In this document: positions 1 through 10,865 of the stretch, one piece after another | Position numbering within the stretch: position 1 is the stretch's first letter | Layout: each line of letters starts with the position of its first letter | Source: Cryptomeria japonica | Lineage: Eukaryota; Streptophyta; Pinopsida; Cupressales; Cupressaceae | Assembly: GCF_030272615.1 (NCBI RefSeq) | Contig: NC_081406.1 | Location: forward strand, 262,249,386-262,313,385 | Direction of reading: 5' to 3' | DNA length: 64,000 nucleotides | Made by a program: the position numbers and the translations under genes | Notes under the pieces: generated by a model | Database searches by the model: none | Told to the model about the DNA's origin: nothing | Seen by the model: the letters and a program-made list of their open reading frames with translations, nothing else

Positions 1-765
1 TATTCTGCTTCTGTGGTTGATTGAGCAACTGTATGTTGCAATTTTGAAGCCCAACTAATTGCTTCCCTGGCAAATGTGAAAGCATAACCAGAAGTAGACT
101 TTCTTTTCTCTAAGTCATCGACAAAATCAGAATTGATAAACCCTTGCAAAACTGCCTTGTCCTTTTCAAACCATAAACAAAAATCAAAAGTACCTTTGAG
201 ATACCTCAAGCTATACTTAACCGCCTCCCAATGTGATTTGCCTGAATTAGCCATAAATCTGCTCACCAATCCCACAGCATGAGCAATGTCCAGTCGAGTA
301 GACACCATAGCATACATGAGGCTTCCAACTGCAGATTTGTATAGAATTTTATCCATAAACGCCCTATCTTCTTGTGTTTTAGAACACAATTGAGAAGACA
401 ACTGAAAATGAGAGGCTAAGGGTACACAAACAGACTTAGCATCCGCCATACCAAATCTGTCCAAGACTTTTTTAATGTAGTCTTGCTGAGATAGTTTGAG
501 TTCTCTCTTTTTTCTATCTCGAAAAATAGTCATTCCTAGGATCTTCTTTGCTGCCCCTAAATCTTTCATGGCAAATTCCTTTGCTAAATGAGTCTTAAGT
601 TCACTCACAATCCTCATGCTTGTGCTGGCCACTAGCATATCATCCACACAAAGGAGAAGAATGACAAATTCACCATTAGGAAGCTTCTTGTAATAGATAC
701 AAGGATCAGACTCACTGCGAGTAAACTTGTGATCAATCATGAACTTGTCAAATTTAAGATACCAC
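1..765 (-). pseudogene. copia RT C-terminal half and RNase H (partial)
   Basis: Downstream of the C-run frameshift the minus strand encodes FDKFMIDHKFTRSESDPC, then the RT catalytic box LLLCVDDMLVA (the YVDD-type motif with CVDD). KDLGAAKKILGM, YKSAVGSLMYAM and the RNase H start DKAVLQGFINSDF follow, then the STSGYAF and ISWASKLQ motifs. The sequence runs off the left edge inside RNase H. It continues the same element as the RT half to its right. Confidence 0.85.
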
Positions 766-1575
766 TGCCAGGGGGGCTTGCTTAAGCCCATACAAACTGC
801 ATTTCAATCTGCAATAAAGGTGTTCCTGCCCCTTTTTAATGAACCCTTCCGGCTGATGCATAAATAGTTCCTCATCAAGGTCGCCATGGAGAAAAGCCGT
901 CTTTACATCTAGCTGTTCAAGTTCAAGATCCCAGGCTGCAACTAAGCCCAATACTGCTCGGATAGTAGTCATTTTAACTATTGGCGAGAAAATTTCTTTG
1001 AAGTCGAGGTCTTGCTGCTGAGCATATCCCTTTACAACCAGTCTCGCTCGAAATCTTTTGTGACCATCGGCTTCATCTTTTAGTTTGTATACCCATTTAT
1101 TTCTTAATGCCTTTCTGTCAGGCGGAAGTGGCACCAAATCCCATGTCTGATTTCTCACTAGTGCGTCCATTTCTTCGCACATTGCAGTGTGCCAGTTATC
1201 ATGGTCTGCATTTTTACAAGCCTCTTTGTATGTTGCAGGCTCTGTTTGATCAGAGATGATCAAAGAAGGTTCAACCTCTTCATAAAATAGTAAATCATAA
1301 TCGGAGAACTTTGCAGGAGGTCGCCTCTGTCTGGTTGATTTCCTCAATTGACTCTCGGTTGGAGTAGTAGAACCATTATGCGTTCCCTGTTTATGTACAC
1401 TTACATTCCTCCCACTGTTAATGTCTCTACTAATATCCTTGTTTGTTTTCCTATCTGCAGGGTATGCGAAAACTTGTGGATTTTTATCCATATTGTGTGC
1501 AGGCAAATCGCAGGAGGGGAACCCCGCAGAAGTTTTATCCATGGTGTGAGATGGGAGAGAGGGCTGGGTGCGCAA
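754..1575 (-). pseudogene. copia reverse transcriptase, N-terminal half
   Basis: The frame contains the hallmark copia RT entry: WDLVPLPPDRKALRNKWVYK, then RARLVVKGYAQQ, FSPIVKMTTIRAVL, LDVKTAFLHGDL and YGLKQAP. It breaks at a run of C residues near 770, where KQAP is followed by LAVVS instead of the expected RQWYLKFD, which is found in another frame. The domain would copy the element RNA to DNA. The first ~90 residues are the variable linker after integrase. Confidence 0.9.
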
Positions 1576-1910
1576 GGCCGTGGCAACATCCTCACAGGCC
1601 TACACGGGAGGGAGACTCTGTGGGTGGACTGCAGAGGTGGAGCCTACAGGGACCACGTGGAGTGGACTGCAGGGAGCCCACGGGATAGGTGAGGGGACTG
1701 TGGGAGACTCATGGGGGGGACTACTAGGGGCCTACAAAGGAGTGGAGGAAGCTATGGGGAGCTTACGCAAGGAACTGCAGGCTGCGGGGTGTGAGGACTG
1801 CGGTGGGTGTGTTGCACGTGAAGACTGCGCAGCATGCCATGGGGAGTATACATCACAATTTGCAGAATGCGGTGGAGGTGCAGAGCACCGTGGAGGATGC
1901 CCAAACAATG
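1555..1910. repeat. GC-rich degenerate minisatellite between integrase and RT
   Basis: This stretch is sharply GC-rich compared with the rest of the window. It carries repeated variants of GGACTGCAG and GGACTGTGGG (plus strand) at irregular spacing. It lies between the integrase and RT frames of the copia element and shifts the reading frame. It may be an expanded tandem repeat or foreign filler. Confidence 0.5.
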
Positions 1911-3149
1911 TGGAATAACGTGAGCCAAGATGTTCACCATAAGGGTGATCTTCCAAGTTTCCTCCAACATCAATGCTATTTTGGGGAAGATTTCTCTATT
2001 TGGCAGACCCCCAAATTCTGAATTAAATGAAGACCAAACATTTTCAACACTTTCTTCATCATTCGCAGTTTGAGAATTGTATTCAACTGATGTAGATGTC
2101 ATAGGAGCTCCCATTGAATGAGAGACCGGAGGCAGAGTGCTGGTAGTCGAATTCTGAAATAGAGACATAGGGACATAATCTGTCTCTGATTTATTTGCAT
2201 CTTGTAGTGCAGGAAAGGAGGTTTCATGAAAGACTACATCTCTGCTGTGAACAATCCTTTTGTGAACTGAATCCCACAATCTAAAACCAAATTGTTCTTC
2301 TCCATACCCCACAAAGATACATTTCAGTGACTTTGGATCCAATTTCGTTCGTTTTTCCTTGGGTATATGCGAGAAGGCTTCGCATCCAAACACATGAAGA
2401 TGTGAATATGAAATCCTCTTCCCTTGCCATTCCTCTTCCGGAATACCAAAATCCAATTTAGATGATGGACTTTGGTTGATTAAATATATTGTTGTGTTAC
2501 AAGCTTCTGCCCAAAATTCTTTGCCTAAACCTGCATTAAACAACATACATTGCACTTTTTCAAGAATTGTTCTATTCATCCTCTGGGCTGCACCGTTTTC
2601 TTGAGGAGTGAAAGGAACAACCTTGATTCTTCTAATCCCATTATCAGCACAAAAATTATCAAATTCATGTGAACAAAATTCCCCACCGCTATCGGTTTGT
2701 AAGCATTTAATCCTATGTCCAATCTGATTTTCAACGAAAGCCTTGAAAATTTTAAATTTTGAAAATACTTCAGATTTCCTAGAAAGCATATAAATCCATA
2801 CTTTTCTTGTACAATCATCAAGAAATGTTACAAAATAGTTAGCTCCTCCAATGGAGGTTACCTCGGTCGGTCCAAAAACATCCGAGTATACAAGCTCCAG
2901 CGGTGTTGTCTTTGTGTCACGCCCACCTTTCAAAAAACTGACTCTCTTTTGTTTGCCGTAAAAGCAATGTTCACAAAAGGCTAAGTCAACAAGCTTGAGG
3001 CCCAGTAGCTGATTTCTTGTATGCATAACATGGAGACCTTTCTTGCTAATGTGCCCAAGTCTTTGATGCCAAAGATCCACTTTGGTGTCCTCAATCACTA
3101 TTGCAGCTCCCACTTCACCATGAGTCTTAAATATGTATAGGCTTCCCAC
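1752..3149 (-). pseudogene. copia integrase
   Basis: This 465-residue open frame holds the GAG-pre-integrase HHCC region (LWHQRLGH, then CEHCFYGK) and the rve integrase core. Catalytic positions are recognisable: DVFGP, TDSGGEF and PQENGAAQRMNRT supply the D, D and E. The conserved FGCEAF and LKCIFVGY motifs follow. Integrase would insert the cDNA into the genome. The last ~80 residues run into a GC-rich, Pro/His-rich region that is unlike copia integrases and is probably out of the original frame. It is separated from the RT frame by frameshifts. Confidence 0.88.
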
Positions 3150-3367
3150 TTTGTTACCATTTGCAATCAGTATGGTACCATGTGTTACTTTCCATGTATC
3201 CGGGAGAAAATTAACATTAAGACCTTGACCAAAGAGCTATCCAATGGATATCGAATTCCGCTTCAATTTTGGGACATGGTGAACATCTTTGAGCAGCCAT
3301 GTTCTACCACCTTCTAATGGCAGCAATACATCCTCTTTGCCTGTAATTTCACAAGCTTTGTTATCTC

Positions 3368-4288
3368 CTAAGAAAACACTGCCAAAATGACCTTCATGGT
3401 AATGAATGCTTCAAGACATGAGGTAGCATGATAGGAGGCACCGGAATCAAGCACCCATGAATCCGGAGTAGTGTCGGTTGTTGAATGGATTAAAACACTA
3501 TCATCTTTATCATAAACTATATTTGCTTCGCTGTCCCGCACTCTCTCTTGTGCTCTTGTAAAATTTCTGCAATCCTTTTTCACATGACCAGCTTTGCCAC
3601 AAAACCAACATTCATCATTTCTGTTTCTAGACTTCGATCGCTTTGCTGATTTTGAGCGTCTATGGTAATTTTTTCTGCCTCTATTATGACTTCTACCTCT
3701 ATTATCAGTGTTGACCACCGTTAAGGCTTCACCGGATGAAGGTTCATCATTCTTTCTTCTCAAATCCTTGCTAAGAAGAGTAGTTGCTACATCATTAAAA
3801 ACTAACTTATTTTTACCAGATATAGATGTGCTAACTGCTGTTACAACACCATCCCAGCTGCTTGGTAAAAAACATAATAGCAAAACAGCCTTGCTTTCAT
3901 CATCTTGTGTCATCCCCACCGAAGTCGCTTGACTAATCAATGTATTGAATTCATTGATGTGGTTTGCCATAGCACAACCTTCCTTCATAATAAAAACTTT
4001 ATTTGCAGTCGATGCCATTTCATACATGGCTGAGAGTCTATCCCATACATATTTTGTTGTTGCATCACCCGTGACATTGAAGAGAACATTATTGGACAGC
4101 GAGAGAAAAATTGTCACTCTCACCTTCTTGTCCAATTTTTCCCAATCTTCATCAGCCACCCCAGCTGGTTTCTTTGCTTTCCTTTCAAGCGCGAGTGAAA
4201 GTTCTTGCTTTATCAGCAAAGACTCCATCTGCACTTTCCACAATCCGAAGCTCTGACCGGAGAACTTCTCTATCTTCGATTCTACCAT
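3368..4288 (-). pseudogene. copia gag with zinc knuckle and start of protease
   Basis: The 306-residue frame starts about 60 bp after the primer-binding site. Its N-terminal two thirds is a UBN2-type copia capsid (FSGQSFGLWKVQMESLL near the start). A basic Arg/Ser-rich stretch follows, then a CCHC zinc knuckle, CWFCGKAGHVKKDC, near residues 236-249. The aspartic protease signature WVLDSGASYHAT lies near residue 281. The frame then breaks near 3400: the protease continues in another frame as HFGSVFLGDNKACEI. A TAG at 3237-3239 (sense SIG*LFGQG) interrupts it again. Gag would form the particle and package RNA; protease would cleave Gag-Pol. Confidence 0.85.
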
Positions 4289-4348
4289 GATTCTGGAAAT
4301 TCAAACACCAAAATCTAAACAATGATCTAACCTCGCTTTGATACCAAT

Positions 4349-4649
4349 TGTTAGGATGAAAAATCGAATTGAAAACAGCAGATAAATAGAATTAACAACA
4401 CACAACACAAACAATGAGACATACAGATTTATCGTGGTTCGGTAATTGCCTACATCCACACTTGAACCAGGGGAATCACTCTATTATTCACCAATCTGGT
4501 TTACATATACACAGCTGCAATCAGCTCCAGCAATTAACCTTTAGAAATGAATTACAATCAGCTCTTAAAGAGCTTGCAAAGAGAATATGAATAGCCAAGA
4601 GTTTTGGCAGCAAACAAGGAAGGAGTCTGTTGGACTTCAACTACCAACA
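4349..4649 (-). repeat. 5' LTR of the first copia element
   Basis: About 301 bp. On the minus strand it starts TGTTGGTAG and ends CCTAACA, followed after AT by the primer-binding site. The outer edge is confirmed because homology to the repeat at about 8600-9386 begins immediately after it. The other LTR is outside the window. Confidence 0.8.
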
Positions 4650-5437
4650 CACCCTCCTTTAAATACTTTTTTTTTCTATCGTAATCATATCTTTTTAGAT
4701 TATGACTATTAGTCTAAATAATATATCGCACTCATATGATATATCTCTTGGCAGATTGGTCACATACATTATCTTTATCTTAGTCGATAATCTCCTTTCG
4801 TCACACTGTTACCAATCATCTGTAGGTCCAAATGTAGCAATCTTTTGATTGATAATTGTATCGATTAGCTGCCTCTCCTTTAGCTTGCTCCATCGATATT
4901 TGATGTTCCTTATTGATTTAGTGGTTTTGCTGTCATAAAGGCTTCAATCACTTTGTCTGACCGTTGCCTTCTGTGATTCATATATATTTGCTAATGAATT
5001 TGTCCGACTCTTTCCTTTCATCAATTTTCCTTCAATCCTTCGCTTCACTCTTTTCTATCTGTTCCTTCTTCAAACACGTAAGACTGTTTGACCTCAATCA
5101 TAGGGTAGTCGGCAGCGAGGCTTATGGTATTAGCTTCGTATCACTTGATTGCCATGACTTCTATATACTCCTTGAGCTTGGACATGGTCATTAACTTATT
5201 ATTGTATTTTCCGTATCACTACCTTTGATGTCATATTTATAATTAATTATTCTTATGGTTTGGTCTTGCGCTTGGCGCCTTCTTTATAATACTTCTGGGG
5301 TTGATCATTTAATCACTTATGTCTTTATAATAAGGTTGATTATCGTAAATCAGTCTACAAGAATACATTTTGCAATTTTTTCTCTTTAGAGACTTCACAA
5401 GATTGGACTTCTAAGCTGACAGAATGGGGACATTACA
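4650..5437 (-). repeat. 3' LTR (partial) of the LARD-like element
   Basis: It aligns to about 8600-9386 in the same orientation with scattered substitutions, from the shared caccctcc...tttaaat start to gaatggggacattaca. The remaining U5 part of this LTR must lie left of the copia element, outside the window. Confidence 0.85.
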
Positions 5438-6250
5438 GTCTCCCCCTCTTGGAAGATGCTTACCAACAAGCATTCTTATATTGTCATGATGATTCTTGGA
5501 TCCCACATAAATGATTCAACATATACCCATTGCTTCACCTTATACAATTCATCCATTATGTAGACTTTTGGATCCCAAGGATTAAAGCTCCAATATAAAA
5601 TTGAATTCCAAATTATCCTTATTTGTGTACCATCACATCACATAGATGCTTCGTTTTTCTGATTTCAATCTGACTTCCATGTCCAATCTGTAAATGCTTC
5701 TTTTGAAATCTTGGGAAGTGTTTAATGCCTAAACTTATGGACTTAATTTTCATTGATGATAAAAGAACATTGCCCAACCATAGAACCAAACTCTTAACAA
5801 GAATATAAGAATACATTTTGCAATTTTGTCTCTTTAGAGGCTTCACAAGATTGGACTTCTAAGCTGATAGAATGGGGACATTACAGTCTCCCCCTCTTGG
5901 AAAATGCTTGCCAACAAGCATTCTTATATCGTCATGATGATTCTTGGATCCCACATAAATGATTCAACATATACCCATTGCTTCACCTTATACAATCCAT
6001 CCATTATGTAGACTTTTAGATCCCAAGGATTAAAGCTCCAATAGAAAATTATATTCCAAATTATTCTTATTTGTGTACCATCACATCACATAGATGCTTC
6101 GTTGTTCCATGTCCAAGCTATAAATGCTTCTTTTGAAATATTGGGAAGTGTTTAATGCCTAAACTTATGGACTTAATTTTCATTGATGATAAAAGAACAT
6201 TGCCCAACCATAGAACCAAACTCTTAACACCTTTCCTCAAGAATTCAAGA
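5358..6250. repeat. 448-bp tandem duplication spanning the LTR/PPT junction
   Basis: The segment around 5358-5805 is repeated at about 5806-6250. Each copy carries the last ~80 bp of the LTR (gaatggggacattaca ending at 5437 and 5885), the polypurine tract and ~370 bp of internal sequence. The period from these landmarks is 448 bp. A third, shorter copy of the inner part (aaatgctttt... to ...aattcaagaggataatca) lies at about 6275-6418. That is why the minus-strand frame at 6118-6690 is internally repetitive. Confidence 0.8.
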
Positions 6251-6707
6251 GGATAATCATTGATGATAACCATTGATGATAAATGCTTTTTTTGAAATCT
6301 TAGGAAGTGTTTAATGTCTAAACTTATGGACTTAACTTTCATTGATGATAAAAGAACATTGTTCAACCATAGAACCAAACTCTTAACACCTTTCCTCAAG
6401 AATTCAAGAGGATAATCACAATTTATCATAGTCATGAACGACTTAGCAAATTGGTAGAGTTTGCTAGTCCTTGTAATCATACTTGGAGAATATCTCATTA
6501 TTAGCCTTCTTAAAGATAAAGGTTTAACACCCATTTGGATATTGACTAATGTTAGTTCTTTATTTGCCTCAATCAAATTTGAACATTCCATATTTGATCT
6601 CTGCTCTAAAGAAGGAATCTCTTGTTGAACTCCATCCTTTTGTAGATTGAATGGAGAATATTTAGTGATGATATTGTTAGAGCTGGTCATATTATTCCAA
6701 AGGGGTC

Positions 6708-7808
6708 TTAGTGTTTCCTTGATTGAGGATGCACCGGGGTACCTTTCAGTGATTCCAATTCAACCCCTTCATTCAATTCAAAGAGGGGGTTGTCATAAAC
6801 TTTGTCTATTTCAACTTCAAACAAGGGATTATGGATGAGTTGAAATTTATCCTTGTTCTTAAATCCAAGCTTTAATTCTTCCATCTCTTCACTATCTGAT
6901 TTCTTTAGGTAACCTTTCAAGTAATCTTCATCTCCTTTGCTATGATTTGTGGTTCCATGACTTGTACGTATTCTTCTACTTTTATTTAGCATTTGTATTT
7001 CATCTTTCCATCCCTTTAGTGTCAACTTCTCTTGTTTATCAACTTCAAGATGATGAAGTGGGATACATGAAGTGACCTTTGGTTTACTTGTGTTTACTAT
7101 GGATGAAGGAGAGTTGTAGCTCATATCCTTGAACAATTTCACATAACCTGAATTATGATCCCTTGCTTCATCCTTAATTATGTCATCCTTTGTGCATGAT
7201 CCTTGCAACGATGTGAGATTATCCTCATCATTCTTATGGAGCCATGTACTTAACTCATTTGTGATACAGAAAGAGTCAATAGCCTCTTTTTCCTTTCCTT
7301 GCACTTGTGGCTTCTCGAAATATCCTTGTGGTGCTTGATGAATTGTATTAATCTTTTTTAAGTCCTTATACTTCACTTCTTCCTCCTTTGATGTGACAAC
7401 CTTCAAAGTTTCTAATGACATTGGTTGTGAACTTCTTGATGCTGATTTATGATCAGTCTTTTCAATTTGTCTCCTTAGGTTAAGGTGATGACCTTTACTT
7501 TCCTTAGGTGCATATTTTACCCTTAGCTCTGTGTAATCCTCTAGAGACATGTCATGATACAATCCACTTTCTACCCAATCTTGTCTAATTTGCTCGTGTA
7601 GATCTACTGATGTTGGCTCACTGCTTTCTTGCCTTTCAACTTTAGATGGGAATGTTGGTGGTACTGACTTTGAATTGTCTGTAGGAGTTTGAAGAAATTG
7701 ATTTCTATTACCTCCTTTGTTGCCATTCTTGTATACTGGAGTTAACTTGCTCAAAAATTGATTCAATTTTTCTTGAGTGTTGTTGTATTGTGTCATGGTT
7801 TGTATCAA
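6708..7808 (-). CDS. unrecognised 366-residue ORF of the LARD-like element
   Basis: The frame opens about 65 bp after the primer-binding site, the position normally used by gag, and is intact over 366 codons. The product is hydrophilic and rich in Lys, Glu, Ser and Asn, with no zinc knuckle, capsid signature or catalytic motif that I recognise. Blocks such as RQDWVESGLYHDMSLEDYTE and the near repeat NPLFEVEIDKVYDNPLFELN are visible. An open frame this long in otherwise decayed DNA suggests recent selection or a young element. It could be a diverged gag; no function is assigned. Confidence 0.5.
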   Translation of the reverse strand: MIQTMTQYNNTQEKLNQFLSKLTPVYKNGNKGGNRNQFLQTPTDNSKSVPPTFPSKVERQESSEPTSVDLHEQIRQDWVESGLYHDMSLEDYTELRVKYAPKESKGHHLNLRRQIEKTDHKSASRSSQPMSLETLKVVTSKEEEVKYKDLKKINTIHQAPQGYFEKPQVQGKEKEAIDSFCITNELSTWLHKNDEDNLTSLQGSCTKDDIIKDEARDHNSGYVKLFKDMSYNSPSSIVNTSKPKVTSCIPLHHLEVDKQEKLTLKGWKDEIQMLNKSRRIRTSHGTTNHSKGDEDYLKGYLKKSDSEEMEELKLGFKNKDKFQLIHNPLFEVEIDKVYDNPLFELNEGVELESLKGTPVHPQSRKH

Positions 7809-7884
7809 TTTTCAAATGATTTTCATCTTCTGCTCATCTGGAATGTTCTCACAGGTTGGTAGGGTTATAAGCTCCGATACCACT

Positions 7885-9386
7885 TGTATTATCTTGTTTT
7901 CTAATGGCTTATGTAAATAGGGAAAATTAGCATATAAGAATCAATTGCAAGAGACTTTTTCTTATCAAAACAAAAACTCCTTATGAACCTTATATTGCTG
8001 ATAATAAATATCATTAATAGAATGACAATTTATGTTTAGCTATAAACATATATCAATTTTGATACATGATCCAAAAATGATAGATTATGATACCAATTAT
8101 TAATGTGATGTTATATCAATAAAATAGAATATCACTGCTATCTCTGATATATTTATTAGACTTATGCAAGGATGATCTCTTGTTCTATATTTGATCTTCA
8201 GTATGATGGGATTCACTTCACTCTTCCTGATATGTCAATGTATCTTATGCTGTAAATAATCTCACAGCTGCTTAGAGTCGTTTCTGATTTAGCAAGAACA
8301 ATATGCGGTAAATCTTTTACACTATCGCTTATAGCGATGAAGGACTAATTGTTGTTTCTAATTGGGAGATGTATGCTTGCAACAATGAATGAAGGTGTTG
8401 TTTCTGAAAAGAATATATATGCATGCAGCCGAAGGTGCCAAAGACAATGCTCAAATGAGTCGATCCAATAAAGAATAAAAGACAAAATCCGATGATTAAA
8501 TGATTGACTTCAGTATCATTATATATCTGGAATCACTGAATGGTTGCATCAAGGGACATGTCTATTCTTTAAGAGATCGTACCTCTTCAAGTATAACCAT
8601 CACCCTCCTCCTTTAAATGCTTTTTTTTCTATTGTAATCATATCTTATTAAATTATGACTATTATTCTAAATTATATATCGCACTCATATGGTATATCTC
8701 TTGACAATTTGGTCACATACGTTATCTTTATCTTAGTCGATAATCTCCTTTGGTCACACTGCTACCAATCATCCATAGGTCCAAATGTAGCAACCTTTAG
8801 CTTGATAATTGTAATCGATTAGCCACCTCTCACTTGCTCCATCGATATCTGATGTTCCTTATCGATTTAGTGGTTTTGCTATCAAAAAGACTCTGATTAC
8901 TTTGTCTGATTGTCACCTTCTGTCAATCATATATAATAATCTCTAATGAATTTGTCCAACTCTTTCCTTTCATCGATTTTCCTTGAATCGTTCCCTTATC
9001 TCTTTGCTATTTGCCTTCTTCAAACACGTAAGACTGTTTGACCTCAATCATAGGGTAGTTGGCACCGAGACTTATGGTATTAGCTTCGCAGATCACTTGA
9101 TTGCCATGACTTGTCTATACTTCTTGAGTTTGGACGTGGTCATTAACTTATTATTGTATTTGTCATATCACTACCTTTGATGTCATTTTTATAATGAATT
9201 ATTCTAATGGTTTGGTCTTGCGCTTGTCGCCTTCTTTATCACACTTCTGGGGTTGATCATTTAATCACTTATGTCTTTATAAGGTTGATTATCATAAATC
9301 AGTCTACAAGAATACATTTTGCAATTTTGTCTCTTTAGAGATTTCACAAAATTGGACATCTGAGCTAACAGAATGGGGACATTACA
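7885..9386 (-). repeat. 5' LTR of the LARD-like element
   Basis: The outer end (TGTAATGTCCCC on the minus strand) is certain because it matches the end of the left copy at 5437. The inner end is placed at 7885 by the adjacent primer-binding site at 7871-7882 with the usual two-base offset, giving about 1.5 kb. A weaker alternative is a boundary near 8104 beside another TGGTATCA-like sequence (about 8090). The left LTR does not reach this part, so the window alone cannot decide. Confidence 0.65.
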
Positions 9387-10164
9387 TTGATCTTCTCTTT
9401 GATGACAGTCACATAACACTGTTGTCACTCATTCATCTATTTTGACATTGTCTGTAGTTGTGTCAAATTCTCATCAATTTAGTCATCAGCATACATCCAT
9501 GGTTACTGTACTTGAATCTTATATGATACCTGATTCATCCTATCAACATTTGTAGCAGTCTAGCATTGTCTTGTAGATCTTTGAGCATCATTTGAAGACA
9601 ACGTCATGGGCATCATATTAGTCTTTGGATCATGTGTAGAATTCAGAGACATCCATCTTCCTCCATATTTCTATCAAGAATCGGAAACCATCTTCCACAC
9701 TTTCGTGGTGTTTCTTCCCAAGGGGAGAGATGTTGTTCAACGTTCGTGGATCATCTTTAGCATCTGGTGTTAAGTATCTACTAGCACTAGAGACATCATT
9801 TTGAGGGGAGGCTACATGGTTTCTTTTCTCATCTCAATTTTTGGAGGAAGCATTTTATTCACATCGAGTTATTTTCTTCTCACTTTTGGGGGGGTCACAT
9901 TGATCTCTCATTTCTCTCTGAGGGGGACATTTATTGTACTTTTGTGTTAGAAGTACTCATTGGGGGGGCATTATGAGTCCTAACTTCTTCACTTGTGCAT
10001 TTCATTGTATTTACATCATTTATCTTTTAGAGAGGAGTTTTATTTCCCACTAGGTTTTCTCTTTTACTTAATTCATGAGAATTTGTCAATGAGTACCTAA
10101 CATGGCCTAGTAATTGAGACTCATCATGATGCATACATTACTCCCTAAGTTGCACTTATGGGGG
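9387..10164 (+). other. LTR-retrotransposon 3' spacer, no gene seen
   Basis: No coding frame is recognised. The stretch has several plus-strand G-runs (ggggggg near 9890 and 9964) and ends in an atggggg purine tract directly before a TGTTAC start. It resembles the non-coding spacer before a 3' LTR. Confidence 0.35.
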
Positions 10165-10851
10165 TGTTACTGTAAATAGTATCTTCACATATCTAGTTAA
10201 GATATCACCTTACTAAAATTGACCTATTCATACTTAGCTTAAGTTTCCTTATGCTTTTGTCTCACCTCATAGGGTTGAGACCATAGATGGCATACTTGCT
10301 AAGTAGAAGAAAAGATTACTCGTAGATTAAACTTGCCAAAAGTGCTTGCAAAGTCTATGAGTTTGCATTAAAAGTCTATGGTTAGATAAAAAGCTTATTT
10401 GGTCAAAAAGAGACCCAAAATGTGGCTCACTTTTGCTCTGCAAGGCTAACTACTCCCCACTCCCCCCTCCCCCAAATGCATATGGAGTTAAAACACACCA
10501 TTTACAACACTTTTGTATCTAGGAGAGATTATTGAAAAAGGACTTTTTGGCGAATTTGGAAGATAGATTTGAAGCATAGGTCAATTTTTTATTTTATTTT
10601 TAAATATTTTACTTCATTTTGGCTACAAAATCTAGCATATAGGTTAAAAAAGTTCATAGTATGCTAAAACTAAGTAATATTTTTGCATTTAAATTCCAAA
10701 AAAATGGATTTAACAACTTTTTGATGATTTTTAAAAAAAAATCTTCTAAAAGCATTCTTTTTTGCATGCACAACTTATTTGTATATTTAACCTTCTATTT
10801 GGAAAATGATGTTTAGAATATTTATATCATATTAATTTTTCATTGATTTAA
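10165..10851 (+). repeat. possible LTR start (TGTTACTGTAAATAG) downstream of a purine tract
   Basis: The sequence from 10165 begins TGTTACTGTAAATAG immediately after atggggg, as a 3' LTR would after its polypurine tract. No second copy is present in the window, the far end is not defined, and the LINE-like insertion at 10866 follows. The rest is AT-rich. Confidence 0.3.
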
Positions 10852-10865
10852 ATTGATTTTTAGTT

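Larger units (their letters stand above)
1..4649 (-). mobile_element. Ty1/copia LTR retrotransposon, 5' part (3' end off window)
   Basis: Read on the minus strand the order is 5' LTR (4349-4649), primer-binding site, gag, protease motif, integrase, reverse transcriptase and RNase H, the Ty1/copia order. The primer-binding site, TGGTATCAAAGCGAGG, matches the initiator-Met tRNA type (plus 4331-4346). Coding is broken by at least two frameshifts and one in-frame TAG, so the copy is dead. The right boundary is firm because the sequence from 4650 onward re-appears, uninterrupted by this element, near 8600. The element therefore inserted into an older LTR. The 3' LTR lies left of position 1. Confidence 0.93.
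4650..9386 (-). mobile_element. non-autonomous LTR retrotransposon (LARD-like), interrupted by copia
   Basis: Two direct copies of an LTR are present: right copy ending at 9386, left copy 4650-5437 (cut by the copia insertion). On the minus strand the LTR begins TGTAATGTCCCCATTC. A polypurine tract, AAGAGGGGGAGAC, sits directly before the left LTR (plus 5438-5450). A primer-binding site TGGTATCGGAGC lies at plus 7871-7882, beside the right LTR. The internal region (about 2.45 kb) has no protease, RT, integrase or RNase H. It would depend on a partner element. Confidence 0.8.

Noticed and set aside
8085-8104. Alternative primer-binding site (TGGTATCATAATC) for the LARD-like element
   Set aside because: Matches the tRNA end less well than 7871-7882 and would leave the better site unexplained; kept only as an alternative LTR boundary.
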